Shown: positions 1 through 8,485 of the stretch, piece after piece
Layout of the letters: every line of letters begins with the position of its first letter
Position numbering within the stretch: the stretch's first letter is position 1
Assembly (NCBI RefSeq): GCF_001412085.1
Contig: NZ_LKEV01000001.1
Location: 310,001-374,000 of the forward strand
Direction: 5' to 3'
From: Corynebacterium lowii
Lineage (GTDB): Bacteria; Actinomycetota; Actinomycetes; Mycobacteriales; Mycobacteriaceae
Length of the DNA stretch: 64,000 bases
Notes under the pieces: generated by a model
What the model was told of the DNA's origin: nothing
Seen by the model: only the letters and a program-made list of their open reading frames with translations
Database searches by the model: none
Made by a program: the position numbers and the translations under genes

Positions 1-1505
1 TTGCCCCAATCCAGGGTGCCGCCGAAGATTCCCTGCGATACCGAGGACATGAGCGCGGCTTGGGGCGCGGCGAGGGCGTCCGGCCCGGCCCCCTCGGCGC
101 CCTGGAAACCGAAGGCGTGGAGCATGAGCTGGAGAATCGGGGGAATGACGAGGGAACCAAAGACCACGCCGATGATGAGGGCCACCTGTTGCTTCCAGGG
201 GGTAGCGCCCACGAGCTGGCCGGTTTTGAGGTCTTGGAGATTGTCATTGGAGATGGTGGCGATGCCGAAGATCACGGCGGCGGTGAAGAGGGTATAGGCC
301 ACCAGGGCGGTGGGATTGGTGGCGGATTCCTCCCCGGTGGCGACCTTAATGAGCAGGGCGGTGGCGAGCACGGTGATGATGCCCATTGAGGAGATGGGGC
401 TATTGGAGGCCCCGATGAGTCCCGCCATATAGCCGCAGACGGCGGCGATGAGCAGGCCGGAAATCAGAGTGAATACCACGCTGAGCAGAATCAGGGTGCC
501 GGTGTGGTGGCTGATCTCCGTGCCGCGCAGGAAGTTCCAGAGCAGGAGGCCGATGGGGAGCATGGAAACTCCAATGCTGCCGAGCACGAGGGGGAAGGGA
601 ATATCGCGCTCGATGAGTTCCACCTGCTGCCCGCCCTGGCGAGCGCGGGAGGAAAGGATGGAGGAATAAATACCCCTGGCGATGGGGCCGATGATTTTAA
701 GAAGCGTCCACAGCGCGGCCACGGCCATGGCACCCGCGCCGATGAAGCGAACATCGTTGCGGAATGCGGCGCTCACGGCCTCGGAGATGTTGCCAGAAGC
801 GGGTACCTCGCCGCGCGTAAAGAGCGGCAGGAGCACGCCGTGAGAGATGAGCACGCCCACGAACATCGCGGCTCCCACGGTGATGCCCACCAGGTGCCCC
901 ACGCCGATGAGGGCGAGCGAAAGGCTGCCGCCGATCATGGTGCCACCCGTGCCCACGCGCAGCGCCGTGGAAACCTCCGTGCTCACGGCCTTGAGGGCGC
1001 CGAGCAGCGAGAAGAAGGCGGAAGAGGCAGCGCCTGCAACGATGGCGCGCAGCCCGCGGCGATTTTCCTCCTCGGAGCGGCTTTCATCGCCCACGCGCAG
1101 CACCTCGGCGGCGGCGACGCCCTCGGGGAAGGGAAGATCGGAGCCGGTGACGAGCGCGCGGCGCAGCGGTATGGAATACATGACGCCCAAAACGCCGCCG
1201 ATCATGCACACCAGGAGCGTGGTCCAATAGGGGAAACCCTGCCACCACCCCACCATCACCAGGCCGGGGAGCACGAAGATGATAGCGGAGAGCGTGCCGG
1301 CGGCGGAGGCGATGGTTTGCACGATGTTGTTTTCCACCACGGTGTGATGCCTAAACCGGCGCAGCACCGCCATAGAGATCACCGCAGCCGGGATAGAGGT
1401 GGCAAAGGTGAGGCCCACCTTGAGGCCTAAATAAACGTTGGCGGCGGTGAAAACCAGGGTGATGAGTCCACCGAGGATCACCGCCCGCATAGTGAGTTCG
1501 CGCAA
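1..1505 (-). CDS. OPT family oligopeptide transporter (3' end outside window)
   Basis: Translation gives a very hydrophobic protein beginning RELTMRAVILGGLITLVFTA and continuing with the NVYLGLKVGLTFATSIPA signature of prokaryotic OPT transporters, which import oligopeptides or metal chelates using proton motive force. About 501 codons are present and the frame is still open at the window edge, in agreement with the usual 500-680 residues of the family. Several membrane spans are separated by short loops; the Pro-Phe-Pro-Glu-Gly (PFPEG) stretch typical of the family lies near residue 120. The start chosen is TTG 1505, since GGAGG ends 6 nt before it; ATG 1490 is the alternative. The substrate cannot be read from the sequence. 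The family assignment is solid and the start is moderately sure. Confidence 0.88.
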   Translation of the reverse strand, partial: MRELTMRAVILGGLITLVFTAANVYLGLKVGLTFATSIPAAVISMAVLRRFRHHTVVENNIVQTIASAAGTLSAIIFVLPGLVMVGWWQGFPYWTTLLVCMIGGVLGVMYSIPLRRALVTGSDLPFPEGVAAAEVLRVGDESRSEEENRRGLRAIVAGAASSAFFSLLGALKAVSTEVSTALRVGTGGTMIGGSLSLALIGVGHLVGITVGAAMFVGVLISHGVLLPLFTRGEVPASGNISEAVSAAFRNDVRFIGAGAMAVAALWTLLKIIGPIARGIYSSILSSRARQGGQQVELIERDIPFPLVLGSIGVSMLPIGLLLWNFLRGTEISHHTGTLILLSVVFTLISGLLIAAVCGYMAGLIGASNSPISSMGIITVLATALLIKVATGEESATNPTALVAYTLFTAAVIFGIATISNDNLQDLKTGQLVGATPWKQQVALIIGVVFGSLVIPPILQLMLHAFGFQGAEGAGPDALAAPQAALMSSVSQGIFGGTLDWG

Positions 1506-1573
1506 GGCGCACCTCCAAGATCGGGAAATACGAAGATGAAGGTAGATTACTCCCTATTGCTCGATAGGAAAGA

Positions 1574-2005
1574 TCACCAAGCGCCCTCTAGGCGCAGCAA
1601 CCACTCCTTAGCCGCGAGGCCCCCGGCATAGCCGCCCAGGGAGCCGTCGGAACGCAAAACCCTATGGCAGGGCGCGATGATGGGCAGGGGATTGGTGCGG
1701 CAACCACTGCCGACGGCGCGGGCTGCCCTCGGGGCGTCGAGGGCAGCGGCGATCTCGCCATAGCTGCTGGTGTGGCCGTACCCGATGGAAAGGAGATGGC
1801 GCTGTACTCGCAGGCGGAAACCGGAGGAGGCGCCCCAATCCAGGGGGACGTCGAAAGTGCGGCGCCGCCCGGCAAAGTATTCCTCTAGTTGAACCCGCGC
1901 GGCCTCCACGAAGGGGGAATCGGTGGATTCACCGGGGCCGAAGAGTATGTGCGTGAGCCCCTGCGGGGAGGCCAGGAGGGTGAGGGGGCCGATGGGGGTA
2001 TCCAT
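1574..2005 (-). CDS. ogt: Methylated-DNA--protein-cysteine methyltransferase
   Basis: This 143-residue protein carries the PCHRV active-site motif (Cys113) that accepts the alkyl group from O6-alkylguanine in a suicide reaction, preceded by the helix-turn-helix region with SYGEIA at about residues 81-86. It is short because the N-terminal Ada-like domain is trimmed, as in many Ogt proteins of actinobacteria. It acts in cytoplasmic direct DNA repair. Its start lies 3 nt beyond the stop of the adenylate cyclase gene upstream on the same strand, so the two are probably cotranscribed. All expected catalytic residues (Asn/Arg region, Cys, His) are present, so activity is likely. Confidence 0.93.
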   Translation of the reverse strand: MDTPIGPLTLLASPQGLTHILFGPGESTDSPFVEAARVQLEEYFAGRRRTFDVPLDWGASSGFRLRVQRHLLSIGYGHTSSYGEIAAALDAPRAARAVGSGCRTNPLPIIAPCHRVLRSDGSLGGYAGGLAAKEWLLRLEGAW

Positions 2006-2008
2006 GAT

Positions 2009-3535
2009 TTACGACCTGTCTGCGAGGGTTTGCCGGATGGGGCGGGCCAGCTGGGTCATTTCGCGGCGCCCGCGCAGCTCCACGGACTTCATCAGCGTCC
2101 AGCGGGCCTGCTCGGCCTCGTTGGCCCCGCGCAGCGTGGAGGAGTTCGTGAGCACGCGGCCGGGGGTATCTTTGGCCAGCTCGGTGAGGCGCGCGGCCTG
2201 ATTCACGGCGTCGCCAATCACGGTGTACTCAAAGCGATTGTGGCCGCCGATGTGCCCGGCCACCACGTGCCCCGCGGCCACACCGATACCGGCCTGCAAC
2301 TCCATATCGCGCAGTTCCTCCCGCAGCTCGCGGGCGGCGCTCAGCGCCAGGGAGTTGGCATCGCCCAGCGGGAGCGGCGCACCAAAGACGGCGAGCGCGG
2401 CGTCACCCTGGAACTTGTTGATGATGCCCTTATTCCGGTGCACCACCTCCACCACGTGCTCAAAGAAGCGATTGAGTTCCGCCACCACTTCTTCCGGCTC
2501 GTGATGGACGGCAAAGGTGGTGGAACCGATGACGTCGATGAAGAGCACGGCGACCTTGCGGTCCTCGCCGCCCAGGGTGGGGCGCTCCTCTAGCGCGCGG
2601 CGCGCCACCTCCGTGCCCACGTAGCGGCCAAAAATATCGCGCACCCGCTGGCGCTCCCGCAGCCCGCGCATCATCTCATTAAAACCGGCCTGGAGCACGC
2701 CGATCTCGGAGCCATCGTAGATGTCCACCTGCGCATTGGAATCACCGCGCCGCACGCGATTAATGGCCTCCTGGAGCTCCTGGATGGGGTCTACCACGCT
2801 CATGATGGAAAGCGTGGTGCCCACAAAGCCGGTGATGAGGGCGCTCACGATGAGCCAGAGGATAGCGGGGATGATGTCTGCGGCGTTGTCCGTGAAGAAA
2901 CCCGCCTGCTGCCCCCAGATGAGCAGCAGCACACCCAGGGCGGGCACCCCCGTGGTGAGCACCCACGTGGTGCGCAGGCGAGACTTAATCGGAGGCTCCA
3001 GTGTGGAATCCTCGAAGCGGCGTGCCAGGGCGGAGGCCGCCACCGGGCGCACCATGCGCTCGGCGGCCAGGTACGTGATGATGATGACCACGGAACCTGC
3101 CAACGCACAGGCCACGGCGATCACGAGAGCCATGCGGCCGCTGACGGAAGAGGTGATCCCCACGGCGATGAGAATGCCGATGAACCACACGATAGCGCAC
3201 ACCACGGCCTGATAAATGGGCAGGCGGAGCACCAAATTGCGCACCATATTGGGATCATGCGCCTCTGGGGAACGCTGCCAATCCAGCACCGGCCTAAACA
3301 GGACAAAGGTGGCGGCAATGCCCACGACGGCGGCAAGGACTACGTAGCTGATACCGATGGCCGGTAGATGCGTTTCCGAGGAATCAAAGTGTTCCAGTTC
3401 CGGCAGGGGAATGAGGAAGCGGATGAAGAACATGATGGCCGCCGCACCCAGCAGGTTCGATCCGAGAACGAGGGCGGCGTACAGGGGCCAGGAGGTGCCC
3501 CAAAGCCACGTGATAGCCCTCAACAATCGGTTCAT
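2009..3535 (-). CDS. cyaB: Membrane-bound class III adenylate cyclase with HAMP domain
   Basis: Makes cAMP from ATP. The N-terminal half has about six hydrophobic membrane segments, then a HAMP linker (around residues 255-305, including the DPIQELQEAI stretch) and a class III cyclase domain (around 325-490). The metal-binding Asp residues are in FIDVIG and KFQGDAAL; the adenine-selecting Lys and Asp are in INKFQGD and VIGDAVNQAAR; the transition-state Asn and Arg follow in NQAARL. All are intact, so it should be active. This architecture matches C. glutamicum CyaB and the Rv1318c group. ATG 3535 is chosen because a TAGAGT -10 lies 7 nt upstream of it (leaderless); ATG 3553 is possible. It is divergent from holB. 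cAMP would feed the CRP-like regulator GlxR, which is not in this window. Confidence 0.9.
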   Translation of the reverse strand: MNRLLRAITWLWGTSWPLYAALVLGSNLLGAAAIMFFIRFLIPLPELEHFDSSETHLPAIGISYVVLAAVVGIAATFVLFRPVLDWQRSPEAHDPNMVRNLVLRLPIYQAVVCAIVWFIGILIAVGITSSVSGRMALVIAVACALAGSVVIIITYLAAERMVRPVAASALARRFEDSTLEPPIKSRLRTTWVLTTGVPALGVLLLIWGQQAGFFTDNAADIIPAILWLIVSALITGFVGTTLSIMSVVDPIQELQEAINRVRRGDSNAQVDIYDGSEIGVLQAGFNEMMRGLRERQRVRDIFGRYVGTEVARRALEERPTLGGEDRKVAVLFIDVIGSTTFAVHHEPEEVVAELNRFFEHVVEVVHRNKGIINKFQGDAALAVFGAPLPLGDANSLALSAARELREELRDMELQAGIGVAAGHVVAGHIGGHNRFEYTVIGDAVNQAARLTELAKDTPGRVLTNSSTLRGANEAEQARWTLMKSVELRGRREMTQLARPIRQTLADRS

Positions 3536-3570
3536 GCTAGATACTCTAACCATTAGCTAGGCTGGGTGCG

Positions 3571-4809
3571 GTGAATACTTCCCCCCGCAGCGTAGCCGAA
3601 CGCCTCGCAGATACTCCCAGCGTGCGCGATGTGGTGCTGGGGGCTGCGCGGGCGGCGCGCGAAATGGTGGGGGAGATAGCGGGGGAGGAACCCGCGGGGG
3701 CGTCGATAAGCGGGGCCATGACGCACTCGTGGGTGTTTACCGGTGCACCGGGCTCGGGGCGCTCCCAGGCGGCGCTGGCCTTTGCCGCGGCCCTGGAATG
3801 TACCGGCCCCGAGCCCGGCTGTGGGCGCTGCGAATCCTGCCGGGCGGTATTCGAGGGCGCGCACACCGACGTGGTGCGCGTGGTGCCCCAGGCCCTTTCC
3901 ATCGGCGTGGACTATGTGCGCGAAACCATCATCGCCGGGGCTCACCGCTTGCCCACCGTGAGCCCCTGGCGCGTGGTCATTATCGAGGACGCCGATCGCC
4001 TCTCCGCCTCGGCGGCCGACGCCCTGCTCAAAACCGTGGAGGAACCGCCCTCGCGCACCGTCATCATTTTCTGCGCCCCCTCCACCGATCCCGAGGACTT
4101 CTCCACCACCCTGCGCTCGCGCTGCCGCCACGTGTACGTGCCCTCCCCCTCGGTGGAGGAGATCGTGCGCATTCTCGTGAGCGAGGAGGGGGCCAGCGAG
4201 CACGATGCGCGCCTGGCCGCGCACGCCTCCCTCCGGCACGTGGGCCGGGCGCGCCGCCTGGTGACCACCCCCAGCATGCAGCAGCGCCGCGCCGCGATAC
4301 TGAACCTCGCGGAACTCATTAACCACGGAGACCAGGCCTTCCAGGCGATGTATGCGCTGGTAAAAGCGATGGAGAAGGAGGCCACGGAGGCCTTTGCAGA
4401 AGAGGACGCCGCCGAGCGCGAGAAGCTGGAACGCTCTCTGGGGGCGGGAGGCCGAGGAAAAGGCGCGCAGAAGGCCGCCCGCGGCACCGCGGGAATGGTC
4501 AAGGAACTAGAGAAGGCGCAAAAAATGCGCACCACCCGGCGGCGGCGAGACCTGCTGGACCTCGCCCTCGTGGACCTCGCCGGGCTATACCGGGACGCGC
4601 TGCTGCTGGCGGTGGGCTCCGGGGTGGACCCGGTGCATCCCGACTTCGCTGCACTGGCCGGGGAGTTGGCCGCGCGCGTGGGAGAGGCCGGGCTGGTGGC
4701 CTGCCTGGATGCTATCGCGGTGTGCCGCCGACATATCACGGAGAACGTGCAGTTCAGCATTGCCACCGACGGCCTCGTAGGCCGTTTGCGGCAGGCATAC
4801 GGGGTGTAG
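3571..4809 (+). CDS. holB: DNA polymerase III subunit delta'
   Basis: Clamp-loader subunit that helps open the beta clamp. The N-terminal AAA+ domain carries a P-loop-like FTGAPGSGRSQ (about residues 56-66), a Cys-rich zinc motif CGRCESC near residue 90 and the SRC sensor sequence RSRC near 188. Length (412 residues) fits actinobacterial delta' proteins. Start GTG 3571 sits 8 nt after a TAGGCT -10-like box, so the mRNA may be leaderless. Residues about 44-49 (GASISG) are encoded by a copy of the dispersed GGCGTCGATAAGC motif at 3699, just before the conserved MTHSWVFTG segment. Threonine tRNA follows 16 nt downstream. Confidence 0.93.
   Translation: MNTSPRSVAERLADTPSVRDVVLGAARAAREMVGEIAGEEPAGASISGAMTHSWVFTGAPGSGRSQAALAFAAALECTGPEPGCGRCESCRAVFEGAHTDVVRVVPQALSIGVDYVRETIIAGAHRLPTVSPWRVVIIEDADRLSASAADALLKTVEEPPSRTVIIFCAPSTDPEDFSTTLRSRCRHVYVPSPSVEEIVRILVSEEGASEHDARLAAHASLRHVGRARRLVTTPSMQQRRAAILNLAELINHGDQAFQAMYALVKAMEKEATEAFAEEDAAEREKLERSLGAGGRGKGAQKAARGTAGMVKELEKAQKMRTTRRRRDLLDLALVDLAGLYRDALLLAVGSGVDPVHPDFAALAGELAARVGEAGLVACLDAIAVCRRHITENVQFSIATDGLVGRLRQAYGV
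3699..3711 (+). repeat. Dispersed motif GGCGTCGATAAGC, copy 1 (inside holB)
   Basis: Exact copy of the 13-mer, within a longer G-rich context (five G before the C, GGGG after the final C). It lies inside the holB reading frame and encodes GASIS in a linker ahead of the AAA+ core. Other exact copies are at 5016, 5099, 21166, 22394 and 42493; shorter versions with the 9-bp core GTCGATAAG occur at 28371, 43712 and 45414. Confidence 0.8.
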
Positions 4810-4825
4810 TAGGGTAATCGCTCGT

Positions 4826-4898
4826 GCCGCCTTAGCTCAGTCGGTAGAGCGATTCACTCGTAATGAATAGGTCGCGAGTTCGATTCTCGCAGGCGGCT
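4826..4898 (+). tRNA. tRNA-Thr (anticodon CGT)
   Basis: The sequence folds as a standard cloverleaf: acceptor arm GCCGCCT pairs with AGGCGGC, the D arm is GCTC/GAGC, the anticodon stem ATTCA/TGAAT holds the loop CTCGTAA giving anticodon CGT (codon ACG, threonine), and the T arm GCGAG/CTCGC holds TTCGATT. Discriminator base is T at 4898 and CCA is not encoded. It follows holB and is followed by a strong terminator. Confidence 0.96.
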
Positions 4899-4918
4899 CT
4901 GCTTTTTGTAGTTGTATG

Positions 4919-4964
4919 CAGCGCCGCAGGGTAAGAAGATTCTTGCTCTGCGGCGCTGTTTTTT
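4919..4964 (+). terminator. Rho-independent terminator after tRNA-Thr
   Basis: Perfect 11-bp arms CAGCGCCGCAG and CTGCGGCGCTG flank an 18-nt loop and are followed by a run of six to seven T. It ends the holB/tRNA transcript. Confidence 0.9.
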
Positions 4965-5015
4965 CGTGTTCGGGTGGGTGCGGCAGCGCTGTGGGGTGCC
5001 AGTACCGGGGTTGCT

Positions 5016-5028
5016 GCTTATCGACGCC
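5016..5028 (-). repeat. Dispersed motif GGCGTCGATAAGC, copy 2
   Basis: Exact 13-mer on the minus strand (reads GCTTATCGACGCC on the plus strand), in the 330-nt gap between the tRNA terminator and the flavoenzyme gene. It is inverted with respect to copy 3 at 5099. Confidence 0.8.
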
Positions 5029-5071
5029 GCCTAACGTCACCCCTTCGTGTTGCGTGGGGCACCCACCAACC

Positions 5072-5130
5072 CCAAGGGGTGCCAGTGGGAGGGGCGGGGG
5101 CGTCGATAAGCGGGCAGTGGCACCCCTTGG
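5072..5130. repeat. Inverted repeat with copy 3 of the dispersed motif in its loop
   Basis: A perfect 13-bp inverted repeat, CCAAGGGGTGCCA at 5072-5084 and TGGCACCCCTTGG at 5118-5130, encloses GGCGTCGATAAGC at 5099-5111. The gap 4965-5257 contains no convincing gene; apart from this element and copy 2 of the motif it shows further GGGGTGCC/GGCACCC half-elements. No T run follows, so it is not a typical terminator. Confidence 0.7.
5099..5111 (+). repeat. Dispersed motif GGCGTCGATAAGC, copy 3
   Basis: Exact 13-mer in the same G-rich context as copy 1 (five G before CGTCGATAAGCGGG). It lies in the loop of the 13-bp inverted repeat 5072-5130 in non-coding DNA. Confidence 0.8.
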
Positions 5131-5256
5131 TGCTGCGGTGCCCGCGCCGCAACGCGATGGGGTGTCACCTCGGCCTGGTGGGGTGGCTGCTGCTTTGTAG
5201 TGGCACCCTTACGCGGCGGGTAGCCCCGCTCCCTACCCCCGCCGGCGCTTAACACC

Positions 5257-5285
5257 TTGACACTTTCTGTAAAAGTGTCATCATT
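5257..5285 (+). promoter_or_regulatory. Promoter with TetR-type operator for the agpS-glpD operon
   Basis: A perfect inverted repeat with 9-bp arms (TGACACTTT, AAAGTGTCA) and a 5-nt spacer occupies 5258-5280. Its left end overlaps TTGACA at 5257-5262, a consensus -35 box, and its right end reaches the expected -10 position (about 5280-5285), 5-6 nt before the ATG at 5291. Binding of a dimer here would block RNA polymerase. The likely ligand-responsive repressor is the TetR protein encoded third in the operon; this link is inference. Confidence 0.75.
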
Positions 5286-5290
5286 GGTAC

Positions 5291-6928
5291 ATGTCTACGA
5301 ACAGCCCTGACCGTACCCAATCCGCCGTACCGCTCCCTCCCATGACCCACAGCCTGTGGGGCACGCCGGAGGAGGCCAAGCCGCTCTCTAAGGCCGTGCG
5401 CAAGCTCGTTTCCACCGTGCTGGGGGCCGATGCGGAGAAGAACAACCGCATTCCCGCAGCGGAGATCAAGCTGAGCGAGGTACGCCTTTCCGAGGCCGAC
5501 CTCGCCGCCCTAGCCGAGATCGTGGGCGCGCAATACCTCAGCGTGGAGCACGAGCAGCGCCTACGCCGCGCCCGCGGAAAATCCTACCCTGACCTGCTCG
5601 ATTGGCGCTCCGGCCGCGTGATCGACGCCCCCGATGCCGTGGTGGCCCCCGGCACGGAGGAGGAGGTAGAAGCCCTGCTGCGTTGGTGTACCCAGGAGCG
5701 CGTGGCCGTGGTGCCCTTCGGCGGCGGCACGAGCGTGGTGGGCGGCGTGGCTCCCAAGGACGGCGGCCTGCGCGCGGTGCTGAGCCTGGACCTGGCGCGC
5801 TTCGACGCCCTGGAGGACGTCGATGAGGTTTCCCTGGAGGTCACCCTGGGCGCGGGTCTTTCCGGCCCGCATGCGGAACTCAAGCTGGCCGAGCACGGCC
5901 TGCAAATCGGCCACTTCCCGCAGTCTTTCCCCTATGCCTCCATCGGTGGCTATGCGGCCACGCGCTCCTCGGGGCAGAACTCCGCAGGCTATGGCCGCTT
6001 TGATGAGATGGTGCGGGAACTCACCGTGGTGACCCCGGTGGGTATCACGCGGGTGGGCTACCAGGCTCCGGCCTCGGCAGCCGGGCCGGATCTGCGCCAG
6101 CTCTTCCTGGGTTCGGAGGGCACGCTGGGCGTGATTACCAGGGTGCGCCTGCGCGTGCACCCGATTCCCCAGGTCAAGCGGTACGAGGCGTTTAGCTTTC
6201 CCTCCTTTACCCAGGGCGCCGAGGCCATGCGCCACGTGGTGCAAACGGGCACCGGCCCCACGGTGCTGCGCCTTTCCGACGAGATCGAATCCAGCATCAA
6301 CCTTTCCTCCACGGACAAGATCGGTGACTCCGAGGACGCAGACTCCGGCTGCCTCCTGCTGACGATGTACGAGGGAACCCCGGAGCATACGGCCTCCCGC
6401 CACGAGGAAACACGCAACCTTTTGCTCTCCCTGGGCGGAGTTTCCCGCGGTGAGGGGCCGGTGCGTCAATGGGAGCAGGGCCGCTTTGGCGCCCCGGTGC
6501 TCCGCGATGGCCTGCTCGATCAGGGCGCGGTGTGCGAAACCTTCGAGACGGCTACGGAGTGGTCCAATATCGGCCGCGTGAAGAAGGCCGTCACGGAGGC
6601 AGTCGGTGAGGCCCTGGCGGCGTCGGGAAGCTCCGCGATCATCATGTGCCACATCTCGCACGTCTACGAGGGCGGCTGCTCCCTGTACTTCACCATCATC
6701 GCGGGGCAGCGTGGCGACGACCCGGCGCGCCAGTGGTGGACGGCCAAGGAAGCCGCCTGTCAGGCGATGGTGGATAACGGAGCGACGATCACGCACCATC
6801 ACGCCGTGGGCACCGATCACCGCCCGTGGGTGCAGCCGGATATGGGGGAACTGGGAGCCACGATCTTGGGCTCGGTGAAGGCAACCTTGGACCCCGCGGG
6901 GATTCTGAATCCCGGCAAACTTTTCTGA
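5291..6928 (+). CDS. FAD-binding oxidase, alkyl-DHAP synthase (AgpS)-like
   Basis: A 545-residue flavoprotein of the vanillyl-alcohol-oxidase superfamily. The FAD-binding segment (about 110-290) contains PFGGGTSVVGG, SSGQNSAGYGRFDEM and FLGSEGTLGVI; the C-terminal FAD-oxidase domain carries CHISHVYEGG and the HHHAVGTDH cluster seen in alkyldihydroxyacetonephosphate synthases. The eukaryotic enzyme swaps the acyl chain of acyl-DHAP for a fatty alcohol to make ether lipids; D-lactate or glycolate dehydrogenase activity is the alternative for bacterial relatives. No Shine-Dalgarno precedes the ATG and the -10 ends 5 nt upstream, so the message is probably leaderless. First gene of an operon with a lipid kinase, TetR and glpD, all of which fit glycerol-backbone lipid metabolism. 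Confidence 0.82.
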   Translation: MSTNSPDRTQSAVPLPPMTHSLWGTPEEAKPLSKAVRKLVSTVLGADAEKNNRIPAAEIKLSEVRLSEADLAALAEIVGAQYLSVEHEQRLRRARGKSYPDLLDWRSGRVIDAPDAVVAPGTEEEVEALLRWCTQERVAVVPFGGGTSVVGGVAPKDGGLRAVLSLDLARFDALEDVDEVSLEVTLGAGLSGPHAELKLAEHGLQIGHFPQSFPYASIGGYAATRSSGQNSAGYGRFDEMVRELTVVTPVGITRVGYQAPASAAGPDLRQLFLGSEGTLGVITRVRLRVHPIPQVKRYEAFSFPSFTQGAEAMRHVVQTGTGPTVLRLSDEIESSINLSSTDKIGDSEDADSGCLLLTMYEGTPEHTASRHEETRNLLLSLGGVSRGEGPVRQWEQGRFGAPVLRDGLLDQGAVCETFETATEWSNIGRVKKAVTEAVGEALAASGSSAIIMCHISHVYEGGCSLYFTIIAGQRGDDPARQWWTAKEAACQAMVDNGATITHHHAVGTDHRPWVQPDMGELGATILGSVKATLDPAGILNPGKLF

Positions 6929-6938
6929 GAGGCAAGCG

Positions 6939-7868
6939 ATGAGCGATACATACCATATGCCCAAGCGGGATATTTCCCGCATTGCTTTGCTGACTAATCC
7001 AGCTGCGGGAAAGGGGAAAGCCGTGGCGGCCTCGGAGGCCGCAGCCAGAGCCTTTTATAAATACGGCGTGGACGTGGTGCGCATTTCTGGTTCCTCGCCG
7101 GAGGCGTCGAGGAACCTGGCCAGGGAAATGGTGCAAGATGATTCCATTGACGCCCTGGTGGCCTGCGGTGGCGACGGCCTCATTAGCCTTGCCCTGCAAG
7201 AACAGGCGGGAAGCGATACGCCCCTGGGGATTATTCCCGCTGGCACGGGTAACGATCATGCCCGCGAATACAACATTCCCAGGGATACTCGCCGCGCCGT
7301 AAAAACCATCGTGGAGGGTTATACCACCCGCACGGATTTGGGAATTATGCGCACCGATGATGGTCAGGAACGCTATTTTGGCACCATTGCCTGCGCCGGA
7401 TTTGATTCCCTCGTCACGGATCGCACCAATAAGATTCCCTGGCCCTCCGGGCAACCCCGGTACATGCTGGCGATCCTTATTGAGTTTGCCAATTTCCATT
7501 CCATCCCCACCCGGATCACCCTGGATGATGGGCAGCCCATAGAGGAAGAAGTGACCCTGTGCGCCATCGGTAATACGAAAACCTACGGTGGCGGTATGCA
7601 GGTATGCCCCGACGCGGATCACTACGACGGCCTTTTTGACATCACGGTGCTTTCTAAAATCTCTCGGAGCAAAGCGGTCTTAAATGTGGGCAAGGTGTTC
7701 TCGGGAGACTTTGAGGACGTGAAAGAGGCAAAGAAATACCGGGCGCGAAAGGTGCGGGTGGAGATGCCCGGCATTAATTCCTATGCCGATGGCGATAAGT
7801 ACTTCCCCTGCCCGATCGAATGTGAGATCGCCCCAGGAGCGGGCTATTACATTGTTCCGAGGCCCTAA
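6939..7868 (+). CDS. Diacylglycerol kinase family lipid kinase
   Basis: 309 residues with the DAGK catalytic fold: LLTNPAAGKGKA near residues 15-26 (nucleotide loop), ACGGDGLISLAL near 67-78 (the GGDG hallmark) and GIIPAGTGNDHA near 89-100. It would phosphorylate a lipid hydroxyl with ATP, probably diacylglycerol or a related glycerolipid, at the inner membrane face; a sphingosine-kinase-like or phosphatidylinositol-related substrate cannot be excluded. It starts 10 nt after the AgpS-like gene (GAGAGGCAAGCG precedes ATG), so the two are cotranscribed. All key residues are intact. Confidence 0.88.
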   Translation: MSDTYHMPKRDISRIALLTNPAAGKGKAVAASEAAARAFYKYGVDVVRISGSSPEASRNLAREMVQDDSIDALVACGGDGLISLALQEQAGSDTPLGIIPAGTGNDHAREYNIPRDTRRAVKTIVEGYTTRTDLGIMRTDDGQERYFGTIACAGFDSLVTDRTNKIPWPSGQPRYMLAILIEFANFHSIPTRITLDDGQPIEEEVTLCAIGNTKTYGGGMQVCPDADHYDGLFDITVLSKISRSKAVLNVGKVFSGDFEDVKEAKKYRARKVRVEMPGINSYADGDKYFPCPIECEIAPGAGYYIVPRP

Positions 7869-7888
7869 AAGGGAAGGCGTGAATCTTT

Positions 7889-8485
7889 GTGAGTGAGAGT
7901 CCCCTGGAAACGCAAAAACGGCCAATGAGCGTTGAGGAATCCATCTTGGCTGCGGCGCGAGAGTGCTTTATGGAGCGGGGAGTTCGGCAGACCACGATGG
8001 CGGCCATCGCCAGAGCGGCGGGAGTATCGCGGCCCACGGTGTATTCGTATTTTGGCAACGTGGAAAACCTGGTGCGCAAGGTGCTCACCAGGGAAACCGT
8101 GGGGCTTCTCGACGCCGTGTATCCGCCCCCGCGCGACGTGGATGTGCTGAGCGAAGGAATCACCACCGTGGCCTTGAAGGCGCGCGATAATGAGTTTTTA
8201 TCGTCGATGGTGAGCAAGGACCCGGAATTGCTGCTCACGTACCAGTTTCAACGGCTGGGCGAGAGCCAAGAGATTCTGGTGAAGTTTTTAAAGAATGTGA
8301 TTGCCCGTATGCAGCGGGAAGGCGTGGCTATTAGGGAAGGAGACCCCAAGGTCATCGCCACACACGTTTTTATGGTGGCACAATCTCTTGTTCTTTCCGC
8401 CAAGGTACTTGGTGCAGTGGTGTCATCGGATGAGGAGTGGGCCCACGAGCTCACGGCAATATTGAAGGGATATTTACGGCAATGA
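7889..8485 (+). CDS. TetR family transcriptional regulator
   Basis: 198 residues. The N-terminal helix-turn-helix (about 15-60) has the typical TetR pattern ECFMERGVRQTTMAAIARAA followed by GVSRPTVYSYFGN. The C-terminal all-helical ligand domain has no recognised signature. Start GTG 7889 follows AAGGGAAGG; the gene lies 20 nt after the lipid kinase and its TGA overlaps the glpD ATG. Because it lies inside the operon behind the 5258-5280 palindrome, autoregulation is the simplest model; a lipid or glycerol intermediate would be the inducer. That assignment is inference. Confidence 0.9.
   Translation: MSESPLETQKRPMSVEESILAAARECFMERGVRQTTMAAIARAAGVSRPTVYSYFGNVENLVRKVLTRETVGLLDAVYPPPRDVDVLSEGITTVALKARDNEFLSSMVSKDPELLLTYQFQRLGESQEILVKFLKNVIARMQREGVAIREGDPKVIATHVFMVAQSLVLSAKVLGAVVSSDEEWAHELTAILKGYLRQ

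Noticed and set aside
3553..4326. 257-codon open frame antisense to holB
   Set aside because: No recognisable motif and full overlap with holB, which has AAA+ and zinc motifs.
4837..5040. 67-codon minus-strand frame running across tRNA-Thr
   Set aside because: It overlaps a certain tRNA and a terminator; the peptide resembles translated tRNA sequence seen in many spurious predictions.
5561..6982. 473-codon open frame antisense to the AgpS-like gene
   Set aside because: Low-complexity His/Ala/Gly translation, no domain, opposite to a well supported flavoenzyme.
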